The notes under the pieces were generated by a model. The model was not told the DNA's origin, did no database searches, and worked only from the letters and a program-made list of their open reading frames with translations. The position numbers and the translations under genes were made by a program. Positions 35,066 through 43,859 of a DNA stretch of 64,000 bases are shown here, piece after piece (the stretch's first letter is position 1; each line of letters opens with the position of its first letter). Source of the stretch: Blastococcus sp. HT6-30 (GTDB lineage Bacteria > Actinomycetota > Actinomycetes > Mycobacteriales > Geodermatophilaceae); contig NZ_CP155792.1 of NCBI RefSeq assembly GCF_039729015.1, positions 3,244,001 through 3,308,000 on the forward strand, read 5' to 3'.

Positions 35066-35647
35066 ATGCCCGAGGACCGCACCGAGCCGACCTCCGGTGC
35101 CTCCGCAGCACCGGCCGCTGCCGACGAGCCCACCCTCGACCGCGAGGAACCCGGCAGCCGGCCGGGGCGCGCGCCGAAGACGTGGTGGCTGGTCGCCCCG
35201 GCCTTCGTCGCGGGCCTGTTCGGAGGCGCGATCCTGCTCGGATTGCTCCGCGAGGACCCGCCGCCGGTACCGGCCACCGCCGCCGAGTCCCCGGCCGGCA
35301 CCGGTGCGGCCGAGCCGTCCTCGCCGGGCGGCGAGGGCCCGGGGGCCAGCGCCGAGATCACGGTGAACGAGGCCTGCCTGCGTGTCGTGAACGGGACCAG
35401 TGACCTGGTCGACGTCATCGACGACCTGGGCGACGCCGCGGCGGGCCTGGACATCTCCGGTCTGGACCAGGCGATCAGAGAGCTGCAGCCGCTGGAGCGA
35501 CGGCTGCGCGACGACCTGGACGGCTGCGAGACCGACACCGCCCTGCCCGGCGACCTGTCGTCGCAGCCGGACGGCTCCGGAGCGCCGCGGTCGGGTGGGA
35601 CCGCCCCGTCCGAGGCCTCCCCCACGACCGCCGGCCCGTCCGACTGA
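35066..35647 (+). CDS. Hypothetical single-pass membrane protein
   Basis: 193 aa, not recognised. Disordered acidic N-terminus, one membrane helix at about 38-60 (TWWLVAPAFVAGLFGGAILL), Pro/Ala/Glu linker, then a small helical extracytoplasmic domain with two cysteines (EACLRVV and LDGCETD, likely a disulfide) and a Ser/Pro tail. GGAAGG precedes ATG 35066. Divergent from the MMPL gene, so it may share its control region. Confidence 0.75.
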   Translation: MPEDRTEPTSGASAAPAAADEPTLDREEPGSRPGRAPKTWWLVAPAFVAGLFGGAILLGLLREDPPPVPATAAESPAGTGAAEPSSPGGEGPGASAEITVNEACLRVVNGTSDLVDVIDDLGDAAAGLDISGLDQAIRELQPLERRLRDDLDGCETDTALPGDLSSQPDGSGAPRSGGTAPSEASPTTAGPSD

Positions 35648-35672
35648 GGAAGATCACTCCGCCGGGCAGCCG

Positions 35673-37403
35673 TCAGAGGAGGGCGAGCTCCGCGGCCAGG
35701 TCGTCCAGGCCCAGTGACCCTTGGGAGAGCGCGGCCATGTGCCACGCCTTGAGGTCGAAGCCGGCCCCCCGGGCCTGCTGGGCCGCGGCCCGCCCCTCGC
35801 GCCACGCCCGCTCGCCGAGCTTGTAGCTGATCGCCTGCCCCGGCATGCCGAGGTAGCGCACCAGCTCGCTGTCGAGGAAGGCGACGTCGGCGCCGGAGTG
35901 CTCGCCCAGGAAGGCCCGGGCGAGCTCGGGCGTCCACGGGCGCCCGCGGTGCTCGGCGAGCACGCCCTCGGCGTCGTCGGGCACCGGCAGCCCCAGGTGC
36001 ATGCCGATGTCGATGACCACGCGCACCGAGCGCAACTGCTGCGCGTCGAGGAAGCCCAGCCGCTCCGCCGGGTCGACGAAGTAGCCGAGCTCGTCCATCA
36101 GCCGCTCCGCGTACAGCGCCCAGCCCTCGACGTTGGCGCCGACCGAGCCCAGCGAGGTCTGGTAGGTCGACAGCCGGCCGGAGACGTACGCCCACTGGGC
36201 CAGCTGGAGGTGGTGGCCCGGAACGCCCTCGTGGTACCAGATGGAGACCAGGTCCCAGAGCGGGAAGCGGGTGCGCCCCAGGGTGGGCAGCCAGGTGCGG
36301 CCCGGTCGGGAGAAGTCCTGCGCCGGCCGGGTGTAGTACGGCGCCGCCGCGCTCCCGGGCGGCGCGATCATCGCCTCGACCCGCTTCACCGGCTCGGCGA
36401 GGTCGAAGTGGGTGCCGTCCAGCGCCGCGATCGCCTCGTCCATCATCGACTGCAGCCGCCGGCGGATCGCCTCGGCGCCCTCGACCGCCGGGCCGTGCTG
36501 CGACAGCCAGCGCATCGCCGCCAGCGGCGTCGCCCCCGGCCGCACCCGCTCGGCCTCGACGCGCTGCTCCGCGAGGATCCGGCGGTGCTCGGCCCAGCCC
36601 CAGGCATAGGCGTCCTCCAGGCCCTGCCCGGCGCCCAGGTCCGAGCCGGTCCAGCGCCGGGCGGCCACCGCGTACCGCTCCCGGCCGACGGCGTCGGGGG
36701 TGCCCTCGGCCAGGGCGGCGTAGTCGTCCCGCAGGTAGTCCCGGATGTCGGCGACCGCGGCGTCGGCGGCCCGTGCGGCGGCGTCCAGCTCACCGCGCAG
36801 CGCCTCGGGACCGCCGGCGACGACGCCCGCGAAGTAGGGCCCGGCGAGCCACTCGTCGAGCTGGGCGACGACGGTGCGCACCTGCCGCGCCGCGGCGAGC
36901 AGCCCCCGCCGGCCACCCTCGGCCAGGGTCTCGCGGTAGCCGCGGTAGGCCTCGGGCACCCGGGCCAGGCGACGGGCCAGGACGGACCAGTCCTCCTCGC
37001 TCGCCATCGGCATCATGGAGAAGACCTGGCGGACCGAGTGGATCGGCGTGAACAGGTTGTTGAGCGAGCGGAACCCCTCGCCGGCCCCGTGCACGGCCAG
37101 CTCCGCCTCCAGCCGCTCGCGCAGCAGGCGGGCGCAGCGACGCTCCACCGGGTCGTCGTCGAGCGCCGGGTCGGCGGCCAGCACCCGGTCCAGCTCGGCG
37201 AGCGTGGCACGGGCGAGATCGGCCTCGGCCTCGAGGCCGGCCGGGCCGTAGTCGGGCAACCGGTCGTCGCCGGGACGGGTGCCCAGCGACGTGGCCACGA
37301 TCGGGTCGAGGTCGCAGACGGCGTCGACGTAGCGGTCGGCCACCTGGCGTGGGGTGGCGGGGCGGGCGCCGGACGACGGGGTGGGGGCCTCCGGGGCGCT
37401 CAC
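35673..37403 (-). CDS. DUF885-family metallopeptidase-like protein
   Basis: 576 aa, no signal peptide. Near residue 390 it has WYHEGVPGHHLQLAQ, the HExxxGHH zinc motif typical of DUF885 proteins (gluzincin-like). Upstream blocks YRGYRETLAEGGRRGLLAA and downstream VEGWALYAERLMDELGYF fit the family. Probably a cytoplasmic zinc peptidase of unknown substrate. GTG 37403 overlaps the stop of the nitrobindin-like gene by 4 bp. Confidence 0.88.
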   Translation of the reverse strand: MSAPEAPTPSSGARPATPRQVADRYVDAVCDLDPIVATSLGTRPGDDRLPDYGPAGLEAEADLARATLAELDRVLAADPALDDDPVERRCARLLRERLEAELAVHGAGEGFRSLNNLFTPIHSVRQVFSMMPMASEEDWSVLARRLARVPEAYRGYRETLAEGGRRGLLAAARQVRTVVAQLDEWLAGPYFAGVVAGGPEALRGELDAAARAADAAVADIRDYLRDDYAALAEGTPDAVGRERYAVAARRWTGSDLGAGQGLEDAYAWGWAEHRRILAEQRVEAERVRPGATPLAAMRWLSQHGPAVEGAEAIRRRLQSMMDEAIAALDGTHFDLAEPVKRVEAMIAPPGSAAAPYYTRPAQDFSRPGRTWLPTLGRTRFPLWDLVSIWYHEGVPGHHLQLAQWAYVSGRLSTYQTSLGSVGANVEGWALYAERLMDELGYFVDPAERLGFLDAQQLRSVRVVIDIGMHLGLPVPDDAEGVLAEHRGRPWTPELARAFLGEHSGADVAFLDSELVRYLGMPGQAISYKLGERAWREGRAAAQQARGAGFDLKAWHMAALSQGSLGLDDLAAELALL

Positions 37404-37933
37404 CGCAGCCGCTCCAGCCGGGCCGACATGATCGGGCGCAGCGGCTCCTCGCCGACGGCCCGGTCGATCGCGTACATCAGCGCGCCCTCGACGATGCCGT
37501 AGAGCCGCACCGCCCGGGTCACCCCGGGAGCGTCCGGGGTGCGGGCCACCACGTCGCTGGTCAGCTCCCAGCTCGTCGTCGTGCGCGCCGTGCCGACGTA
37601 GATCTCCACGAGCCCCTCGGGGCCGGCCACCAGCAGTTCGACGTCGTCGTTCCCGCGGGGGCGCCAGAAGCCGGACTCCCGCACGTCGGGGCCGACGATC
37701 TTCCCGTCGTCGGTCAGCCGCCAGGTCCGGGACTCGTAGGCGAGGAACCCCCGGCCGTCGTGGCCGAACCGGATCCACTGGCCGAACCGGTGGTCACCGC
37801 CCGACCCCGCCGCCTGCCCCTCGCCGTGCCACTCCCCCAGCAGGGGCAGCACCGAGAGCAGCTTCTCGGAGACCTCCGGCCCGCTGCGGACGTCGGCGGT
37901 GTCGGGCACCGGCAGCTCGGTTCCCCCGCTCAT
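37400..37933 (-). CDS. Nitrobindin-like protein lacking the haem-ligand histidine
   Basis: 177 aa beta-barrel of the nitrobindin (DUF1794/FABP-like) family. Family motif LLGEWHGEGQAAG near the N-terminus, GLVEIYVGTARTT in the middle. True nitrobindins bind ferric haem through a histidine in a C-terminal ...PLxxHL... segment; here that segment is EPLRPIMSARLERL, with Ile in place of His. It therefore probably does not bind haem in the usual way and may carry another small ligand. Start ATG 37933 overlaps the small upstream gene. Confidence 0.85.
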   Translation of the reverse strand: MSGGTELPVPDTADVRSGPEVSEKLLSVLPLLGEWHGEGQAAGSGGDHRFGQWIRFGHDGRGFLAYESRTWRLTDDGKIVGPDVRESGFWRPRGNDDVELLVAGPEGLVEIYVGTARTTTSWELTSDVVARTPDAPGVTRAVRLYGIVEGALMYAIDRAVGEEPLRPIMSARLERLR

Positions 37934-38034
37934 CGCCGCGACCCCTCCGGACGGCGGGACAGGCGGACCGCGCCGTACCCCAGCGCCAGGGCGGACAGCG
38001 CCGTCAGGGTGACCAGGACCCAGGCAGAAACCAT
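37930..38034 (-). CDS. 34-aa single-helix membrane protein
   Basis: Sequence begins MVSAWVLVTLTALSALALGY and ends RRPEGSRR: one hydrophobic helix and a basic cytoplasmic end. ATG 38034 has GGTGG a few bases upstream and its TGA overlaps the nitrobindin-like start by 4 bp, the same coupling used throughout this window. Too short for most gene callers. Function unknown; perhaps a membrane anchor or a leader gene for translation of the next one. Confidence 0.6.
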   Translation of the reverse strand: MVSAWVLVTLTALSALALGYGAVRLSRRPEGSRR

Positions 38035-38522
38035 GGGAACCACCGTAGTGACGACGCGGATGCCCGGCGCAGCGCGCCGAGCCGGCGGGGACGTGCGACT
38101 GCTCCGGCGGGACCTGCGGGCCGATGAGGTCCGCGGCCACCGCCGCCGCCCACCCGGACACGGTCCGCTTCATGGCCGCCCATGCTTCCGACACATGCGC
38201 GCCCGCACGATGCCCTCGGTGCCGGTCTCCGCCGGCGGGCTGTCCGAGGTCGTCGGCCGGGTGAGCCGCCCGTAGGGGCGGAGCTCGGCCATCCCCACGA
38301 CGGTGCCGGACGTCGATCCCCGAGGGACTCTGCGGCTGACCCTCCGCACACCGAGGCGCCCGCTCCGGCCACCGGCCGGGGCGGGCGCCGCCGTGTGAGC
38401 GCGCCGCCGGCCGGGAGTGAGGTGGAACCGACAGGCCGGGGCGCTGGTGAGGGCGGGGGGTCGTACGGCAGGCTGGGCGCAGCCCGGATCACCGGGACCG
38501 GACGGGAGGAGAAGTCATCGAG
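38035..38522. other. 488-bp region without a convincing gene
   Basis: No frame on either strand has family resemblance or normal composition. It must contain the divergent promoters for the 34-aa gene and the PAS-SpoIIE gene. GGGAGGAG (about 38504-38511) is the ribosome-binding site of the latter, eleven bases from its ATG. Confidence 0.4.
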
Positions 38523-40280
38523 ATGGCCGAGGCCGGCCGCGGCACCGCGTCGACCCCGGACGTCGAGGCGCTGCCGGGCACGCCGTCGTGGTTCTCGGTG
38601 CTGCACGACTCCACGTTCATGTTCGCCGCGGTGTGCGACACCGCCGGCACCTTGCTCTCGGCCAACCGGCTCTCGGTGGAGGAGTGCGGCTTCGACCGCC
38701 GCGAGCAGCTGGGCCGCCCCCTGTGGACGGCCGGCTGGTGGGCCGGCGACCCGGAGGTCCGCGACCGGATCCGCGCCTGGTGCCTCGAGGTGGCCGCCGG
38801 CGGGGAGCCGGTGCGCACGGTCACCGGCTTCTTCCTCGCCGACGGCGCGCGACGCACCGCCGACCTCACCCTCCAGCTGGTCAGCGAGGGCGCCGGGGCC
38901 GAGTACCTGCTGATCACCGGCATGGACATCACCGACCGGCTGCACTCCGAGCGGGTCACCGCGGAGGCCCGCGCAGCCGGGATGGAGGCGTCCACGCTGC
39001 GCCAGATCGCCACCGCCCGGGCCCGTGACCTGGAGGTGCTCCGCGAGACCGAGGCGAAGCTGTCCCGCGCCCTCGCCATCACCGAGCGGGTGCTGGCCAA
39101 CGTCGCCGACGGCATCTACGGCCTCGACAGCGAGGGCCGGGTGGAGTTCCTGAACCCCGCTGCGTCCCGGCTGACCGGTTACCGGCCCGAGGAGCAGCTC
39201 GGCCGCGACCAGCACGCCCTGGTCCACGCGCGGCGAGCCGACGGCTCGGAGTACCCCCGCGAGGAGTGCCCGGTGTGGCGGGCCCTGCAGACCGGCCGCA
39301 CCGTCGTCGCCGACCACGAGACCCTCTGGCGCAGCGACGGCACCCCCGTACCGGTCGAGATGGTGGTGGTCCCCACCGTCGAGGACGGCGTGCACACCGG
39401 CGTGGTGGTCTCCTTCCGCGACCTCACCGACCGGCTGGCCGCCCAGCGCCAGGCCGCGGAGCTGGAGGCGCTCGCCGCCCGGACCGCCGCCGACCGCGCG
39501 CTGTCGGACCGGCTGCAGCAGTCGCTGCTCACCCCGCCGCCGGAGCCCGACCACCTGCAGATCGCCGTCCGGTACAGCCCGGCCGCGCACGAGGCGCAAG
39601 TGGGGGGCGACTGGTACGACGCCTTCCTCCAGCCCGACGGCGCCACGATGCTCGTGATCGGTGACGTCGTGGGCCACGACAGCAGCGCCGCCGCTGCGAT
39701 GGGCCAGGTCCGCGGCCTGCTGCGCGCCCTCGCCTACGCCGAGGAGAACGGCCCGGCGGCGACGCTCACCCGGGTGGAGCACGCCGCTCGCGGGCTGGCG
39801 GTCGCGACCCTGGCGACCGCCGTGCTGGCCCGCATCGAGCGCCACCCCGACGTGCCGGTGAGCGGCCGCCGACTGCTCCGCTGGAGCAACGCCGGGCACC
39901 TGCCGCCGATCCTGCTGGCCCCCGACGGCACGGGCACCCTGCTCACCAGCCGGCCGGAACTGATGCTGGGCATCGACCCGGACGCGCCGCGCAGCGACCA
40001 GTCCGTCGACCTGCCCGACGACCACACGCTGCTGCTGGTCACCGACGGCCTCGTCGAGCGCCGCGACATCGACCTCGACGCGGGGATCGAGCGGCTCCTC
40101 GACGCCCTGCGTGACCTCGGCGCGACGCCGCTGGAGGAGCTGCTGGACACCGTGCTCGCCCGGCTGGTCCCCGAGGCCGGGGCCGACGACGTCGCCATCG
40201 TCGCCGTCCGGGCGTTCCCCGAGGACCGGCCCCGGCCCGTCGAGGCCGGCCCGAACCGGCTGCCGCCCGGCGTGGACTGA
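38523..40280 (+). CDS. PAS-PAS-SpoIIE (PP2C) serine phosphatase
   Basis: 585 aa, cytoplasmic. PAS 1 about 22-140 (ending ITGMDITDRL), a short coiled coil (145-190), PAS 2 about 190-305 (GLDSEGRVEFLNPAASRLTGYRPEEQLG), then a PP2C/SpoIIE domain from 330: GGDWYDAF at 361-368, IGDVVGHD at 379-386, WSNAGHLPPIL, VTDGLVERRD and C-terminal ADDVAIV. Metal-binding aspartates are intact. Such proteins dephosphorylate anti-sigma-factor antagonists in partner-switching stress responses. No cognate antagonist or RsbW-type kinase lies nearby. Confidence 0.92.
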   Translation: MAEAGRGTASTPDVEALPGTPSWFSVLHDSTFMFAAVCDTAGTLLSANRLSVEECGFDRREQLGRPLWTAGWWAGDPEVRDRIRAWCLEVAAGGEPVRTVTGFFLADGARRTADLTLQLVSEGAGAEYLLITGMDITDRLHSERVTAEARAAGMEASTLRQIATARARDLEVLRETEAKLSRALAITERVLANVADGIYGLDSEGRVEFLNPAASRLTGYRPEEQLGRDQHALVHARRADGSEYPREECPVWRALQTGRTVVADHETLWRSDGTPVPVEMVVVPTVEDGVHTGVVVSFRDLTDRLAAQRQAAELEALAARTAADRALSDRLQQSLLTPPPEPDHLQIAVRYSPAAHEAQVGGDWYDAFLQPDGATMLVIGDVVGHDSSAAAAMGQVRGLLRALAYAEENGPAATLTRVEHAARGLAVATLATAVLARIERHPDVPVSGRRLLRWSNAGHLPPILLAPDGTGTLLTSRPELMLGIDPDAPRSDQSVDLPDDHTLLLVTDGLVERRDIDLDAGIERLLDALRDLGATPLEELLDTVLARLVPEAGADDVAIVAVRAFPEDRPRPVEAGPNRLPPGVD

Positions 40281-40305
40281 GAACGGACCTCCGCCTCCCC
40301 GCAGG

Positions 40306-40343
40306 ACGACGGCCCGCCTCCCCGGAGGGAGACGGGCCGTCGT
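40306..40343. terminator. Terminator between the phosphatase and sseC
   Basis: 11-bp perfect stem ACGACGGCCCG with its complement at 40333-40343 and a 16-nt loop, lying between two convergent stops. Confidence 0.7.
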
Positions 40344-40355
40344 GGCCGGATCTCG

Positions 40356-40649
40356 CTAGTCGATGGCGACGGTCGTCTCGTTCAGGCCGACCTCGGCGGC
40401 GAGCACGCGTTCGCCCTTGCCGACCGCGGCCAGGGCGCGCAGCTTCCACTTCCCCGGCGCGGCGAAGAACCGGAACTCACCCTCGGGGCTGGTGACGACC
40501 TCGGCGGTGAACTCGTCGGTCGAGTCCAGGAGCCGGACGTAGGCGCCCGCCACGGGGGCGCCGTCGTGCCACACCGAGCCCTGGATGACCGTCTGGGTGC
40601 TCAGGTCGATCCCCGCGAGGGAACCACCCTGCTTCGGGGCTCCGCACAT
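40356..40649 (-). CDS. sseC: SseC-type DUF1416 protein
   Basis: 97 aa. Starts MCGAPKQGGSL and contains GSVWHDGAPVAGAYVRLLDS and PEGEFRFFAAPGKWKLRAL, a transthyretin/Ig-like fold of the DUF1416 family. It follows the thiosulfate sulfurtransferase gene after 6 bp, as sseC follows cysA2/cysA3 in M. tuberculosis. Thought to take part in sulfur handling; mechanism unknown. Confidence 0.9.
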   Translation of the reverse strand: MCGAPKQGGSLAGIDLSTQTVIQGSVWHDGAPVAGAYVRLLDSTDEFTAEVVTSPEGEFRFFAAPGKWKLRALAAVGKGERVLAAEVGLNETTVAID

Positions 40650-40655
40650 GTCAGC

Positions 40656-41483
40656 TCACTTCTCGATCGGGACGCCGACGAGCGAGCCGTACTCGACCCA
40701 GCTGCCGTCGTAGTTCTTGACGTTCTTCTTGCCGAGCAGCTCCTGCAGGACGAACCAGGTGTGGCTCGACCGCTCGCCGATCCGGCAGTAGGCGATGGTC
40801 TCCTTGCTGTCGTCGAAGCCCTGCTCGGCGTAGAGGGCCGCCAGCTGCTCGTCGGACTTGAAGGTGCCGTCCTCGTTGGCTGCCTTGCTCCACGGGATGT
40901 TGATCGCGGTGGGGACGTGACCGGCCCGCTGCGACTGCTCCTGCGGGAGGTGCGCCGGGGCGAGGATCTTGCCGGAGAACTCGTCGGGGGAACGGACGTC
41001 GACGAGGTTCTTGCTGCCGATGGCGGCCACGACCTCGTCGCGGAACGCGCGGATCGACAGGTCGGGCTCGGAGGCCTGGTACTGGGTGGCCGGGCGCTCG
41101 GGAACGTCCTTGGACAGCGGGCGGCCGTCCAGCTCCCACTTCTTGCGGCCGCCGTCCATCAGCTTGACGTCGCGGTGGCCGTAGATCTTGAAGTACCAGT
41201 AGGCGTACGCGGCGAACCAGTTGTTGTTGCCGCCGTAGAGCACCACGGTGTCGTCGTTGGCGATGCCGCGGCTCGACAGCAGCGCCTCGAAGGCGGTCTT
41301 GTCGAGGTAGTCGCGACGCAGCGGGTCCTGCAGGTCCTTCTTCCAGTCCAGCTTGACGGCGCCCTCGATGTGGCCGCCGTCGTAGGCGCTGGTGTCCTCG
41401 TCCACCTCGACGAAGACGATGCCGGGCTGGCCCAGGTGCTCCTGGACCCAGTCGACGGTGACGAGCACGTCGGTGCGACTCAT
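40656..41483 (-). CDS. Thiosulfate sulfurtransferase (rhodanese), CysA2/SseA type
   Basis: 275 aa with two rhodanese domains. Active-site loop YCRIGERSSHTWFVL in the C-terminal domain supplies the catalytic Cys (about residue 233); the N-terminal domain is inactive (LYGGNNNWFAAYA). Transfers sulfane sulfur from thiosulfate to thiophilic acceptors. GGAGGAAACAC precedes ATG 41483. Preceded by a cysteine-rich leader peptide and paired hairpins, so it is probably attenuated by cysteine supply. Confidence 0.93.
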   Translation of the reverse strand: MSRTDVLVTVDWVQEHLGQPGIVFVEVDEDTSAYDGGHIEGAVKLDWKKDLQDPLRRDYLDKTAFEALLSSRGIANDDTVVLYGGNNNWFAAYAYWYFKIYGHRDVKLMDGGRKKWELDGRPLSKDVPERPATQYQASEPDLSIRAFRDEVVAAIGSKNLVDVRSPDEFSGKILAPAHLPQEQSQRAGHVPTAINIPWSKAANEDGTFKSDEQLAALYAEQGFDDSKETIAYCRIGERSSHTWFVLQELLGKKNVKNYDGSWVEYGSLVGVPIEK

Positions 41484-41633
41484 GTGTTTCCTCCGTGGAT
41501 CGGTGTGCGGGTGGTCGGCGCGGGCCGGCACGGCCCGCCGGGGATCAGGTGCAGCTCACCGCCGCACGCGGGTGCGGCAGGACGGTGCTGTCATGTGCGG
41601 GGAAGACCTCCGGACGGCGGACGGGGCGCGTCT

Positions 41634-41663
41634 GGTCGGTCGGAACCGACCTCAGGAGGTCGG
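41634..41663 (-). promoter_or_regulatory. Attenuator-like mutually exclusive pairings
   Basis: In transcript order: CCGACC (41663-41658, inside the last leader codons), GGTCGG (41651-41646, just after the leader stop) and CCGACCGACC (41643-41634). Segment 2 can pair with 1 or 3 but not both. Further hairpins follow at about 41550-41580 and 41515-41540 before the sulfurtransferase. Ribosome position on the Cys codons could choose between the structures. Confidence 0.5.
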
Positions 41664-41726
41664 ACAGAGGCAGCTGCCGACGCGGCACAGGTCGACTGTG
41701 CGGCGCGAGGTCAGCAGGGTGCCCAC
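41652..41726 (-). CDS. 24-aa cysteine-rich leader peptide
   Basis: Starts MGTLLTSRRTVDLCRVG and ends SCLCPTS: three Cys in the last eleven residues and the SRRTVDL core seen in actinobacterial leader peptides before sulfur genes. GTG 41726 is apparently leaderless (TACTCT, six bases, GTG). It precedes the sulfurtransferase-sseC pair by ~170 nt. Mycobacterial cysteine-rich short ORFs of this kind act as cysteine-responsive attenuators. Confidence 0.75.
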   Translation of the reverse strand: MGTLLTSRRTVDLCRVGSCLCPTS

Positions 41727-41743
41727 GGCGCGAGAGTAGCCGA

Positions 41744-42082
41744 TCACACCCGCACCCCCGCACGGGCGTCTACCAGAGCGGTCAGCTCCGCCGGCCGCGG
41801 CGCGCCGCTGCTGCGGCCGACGACCCGGCCGCCGCGATCCAGGTAGAACAGCGTCGGGGTCTGCCGCACGCCGAGCTTCCGTACCTCGGCCAGGTGGCTC
41901 TCCGCGTCGACCTGCACGACGGCCAGCCCCGGGCGGGTGGCCTGCAGCTGCGCCAGCCGGGCCTTGGTCGCCCGGCAGGGCCCGCAGAACGCGGTGGAGA
42001 ACTGCACGACGGTCAGGTCCGCCTCGGCCGGGCGCACGCCCAGCCGTGCGAACACCGCCGTCGCCTCTGCCTGCCCGTCCAC
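41744..42082 (-). CDS. Thioredoxin-fold protein
   Basis: 112 aa with the redox motif FSTAFCGPCRATKARL (CGPC, as in thioredoxin) near residue 33 and the cis-Pro segment VRQTPTLFYLD. No signal peptide, so cytoplasmic. Equivalent to the thioredoxin-like ThiX of the mycobacterial sseC-cysA2 locus. GTG 42082 start. Lies ~30 bp after the DUF2993 gene and just before the leader peptide. Confidence 0.9.
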   Translation of the reverse strand: MDGQAEATAVFARLGVRPAEADLTVVQFSTAFCGPCRATKARLAQLQATRPGLAVVQVDAESHLAEVRKLGVRQTPTLFYLDRGGRVVGRSSGAPRPAELTALVDARAGVRV

Positions 42083-42111
42083 CCCGGGTGCAACCCGCCT
42101 CGTCCGGCGGG

Positions 42112-42801
42112 CTATTCCGCCCGGAGAACCGCATCCTCGGCCGTCACCCGCACGTCGATCCCGTCCTCGGCCGGGGTCACGCCGGTCAGCCGCAGGCCGA
42201 ACGGCAGCTCCACCGGGTACCGGAGGTCGAGCAGGTCGGTGACCCGCCCGACCAGGACCCGCGGGATGTCGACCCCGGCACCGGCGGCCCGGTCGACGTC
42301 GACGACCAGCTCGTTCCCGTCCACGGCGACCGTGCCGCTGGCGGTCAGCGGCAGGGTCTGGCCCAGCAGCTCGACCGTCCGGGTGATCCGCAGCCCGTCC
42401 CCCTCCCGCTCGAGGACCGCGTCGCCGCCGATCTCCCGGGCGAGGAGCGCGTAGGACAGCGTCGCCGTGCCGTCGATGCGATCGACCGGCACCTCCGACA
42501 CCTGCCGGGAGAGGACCGCCGACAGCGGCAGCCGGACCCCGCGGAGGGTGACGTCGGCGCGGGTGCCCTCCGGCTGCCCCAGCTGCTCGGCGGTCAGGGC
42601 GATGTGCACCTCCTGGTAGCGCCCGCCGACCGCCTGGGTCAGGAACGGGAAGCCCCGCACGTCCACCTCCGGCCGGCCCGCCAGGTTCCCCTCGGCCGCC
42701 AGTTGCTCGGCGACCTGCCCCTCGGCGACGCCCACCGCCACCCGGTCGAGCAGGGTTCCGAGGCCGACGAGGAGGACGAGGAGGACCGCGAGGACCTTCA
42801 C
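42112..42801 (-). CDS. Second LmeA-like DUF2993 protein
   Basis: 229 aa. N-terminal membrane helix (KVLAVLLVLLVGLGTLLDRV), then an extracytoplasmic DUF2993 domain (VDVRGFPFLTQAVGGRYQEV, VDRIDGTATLSYALL, LRYPVELPFGLRLTGV). Probably an outer-leaflet lipid-binding protein. GTG 42801 overlaps the stop of the upstream membrane gene by 4 bp. It is distinct in sequence from the copy at 31.9 kb. Confidence 0.82.
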   Translation of the reverse strand: MKVLAVLLVLLVGLGTLLDRVAVGVAEGQVAEQLAAEGNLAGRPEVDVRGFPFLTQAVGGRYQEVHIALTAEQLGQPEGTRADVTLRGVRLPLSAVLSRQVSEVPVDRIDGTATLSYALLAREIGGDAVLEREGDGLRITRTVELLGQTLPLTASGTVAVDGNELVVDVDRAAGAGVDIPRVLVGRVTDLLDLRYPVELPFGLRLTGVTPAEDGIDVRVTAEDAVLRAE

Positions 42802-43622
42802 AGCACCGTCAGCAGGCCCAGCGCCACCGGAGCGCAGGCCGCGAACGGCAACACGACCTGCACGACCGTCGGGGCCCACGGCGACAGCGCCTCCGCCTCC
42901 CCCTCGGCCGTCGTCTCGACGGCGAGGTAGCTGCCGGCCACGGCCACCAGCGCCACGACCCCGGCGACCGCGGCGCCGACGGCCAGTGCGCGCAGCATCC
43001 CCAGGTCGGCCGGCCCGCGGACCGCCCACGCCGTCGCGGCGCCGGCGAGCACGGCCAGCACGGCGCCGGTCAGCCCCCGGGGGACACCGGGCGCCAGCTG
43101 CGGCCGCGGCAGCACCTGGTCGATGAGGTGGCCGACGAGCAGGGCGGTGCCGGCGACGAGCGCGGTCACCACCAGCCGGCCGTCGTCGGAACGGGCGAGC
43201 AGGAGCAGCGCCGCGAGCGCCCCCACGGCGGTGAGCAGCACCGCCGACCCGGCCAGCGAGTCGACCAGGTCGTGCCGCGGCGAGCGCAGCATCTGCTGCA
43301 GGACGGCGGTGAGGAAACCGACAGCGAGGACGGCGAGCAGACCACCGGGCTCCGGGTCCTCGGGCAGGACCATGGCCAGGTCGGCCGCGACGGCCGCCGC
43401 CGTGCCGACGGCCAGGGATGCCGCGAACCCCTGCATGCCGGTGGCGAGCACCCAGGACAGCACCAGCGCCAGCTGCAGCGCGAGCACGGCGGCCAGGGCC
43501 CCCAGGTCGCCGAGCGTCGCCGGGAGCCCCGCCAGCAGGCCCGCCGCGACCACCGCCAGGCCGGCCGCGGGCAGGTGGTGGGGCAGGGCCGGCGTCGGCG
43601 ACGGGACGGCGCTGGAGCTCAC
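42798..43622 (-). CDS. Polytopic membrane protein
   Basis: 274 aa, about eight hydrophobic segments (e.g. LPAAGLAVVAAGLLAGLPA, AAVLALQLALVLSWVLATG, GGLLAVLAVGFLTAVLQQML, GLTGAVLAVLAGAATAWAV). No transporter motif recognised. The gene occupies the place of the Rv0817c-type gene in the mycobacterial cluster and is coupled to the DUF2993 gene by a 4-bp overlap. Function unknown. Confidence 0.8.
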   Translation of the reverse strand: MSSSAVPSPTPALPHHLPAAGLAVVAAGLLAGLPATLGDLGALAAVLALQLALVLSWVLATGMQGFAASLAVGTAAAVAADLAMVLPEDPEPGGLLAVLAVGFLTAVLQQMLRSPRHDLVDSLAGSAVLLTAVGALAALLLLARSDDGRLVVTALVAGTALLVGHLIDQVLPRPQLAPGVPRGLTGAVLAVLAGAATAWAVRGPADLGMLRALAVGAAVAGVVALVAVAGSYLAVETTAEGEAEALSPWAPTVVQVVLPFAACAPVALGLLTVL

Positions 43623-43859
43623 GGGTCGATCGTCTCAGAAGCCCGGCGTCCGATCCGCTCGACGAGCGGGGACGGCGAGCCGCAGGCGGGTACCGCAGCG
43701 CCCGTGGCGACGAAGGACGTCAGCAGCCGCGCCCGACGACCGGGTCCCCGGCGGTCCGGGCTCGCCGGCGGACACGTCGGCTATCCTGCACTCTCACCGC
43801 GACAGCGTTGTCGTAGGTCCGGCCGGTGCCCGCCGGCCCTGGACCCCTGAGGAGACGAC

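Noticed and set aside
38035-38194. Minus-strand frame beginning MKRTVSGWAAAVAADLIG upstream of the 34-aa gene
   Set aside because: No ribosome-binding site, no stable length before it runs into the nitrobindin-like frame with non-protein-like sequence, and no recognisable similarity.
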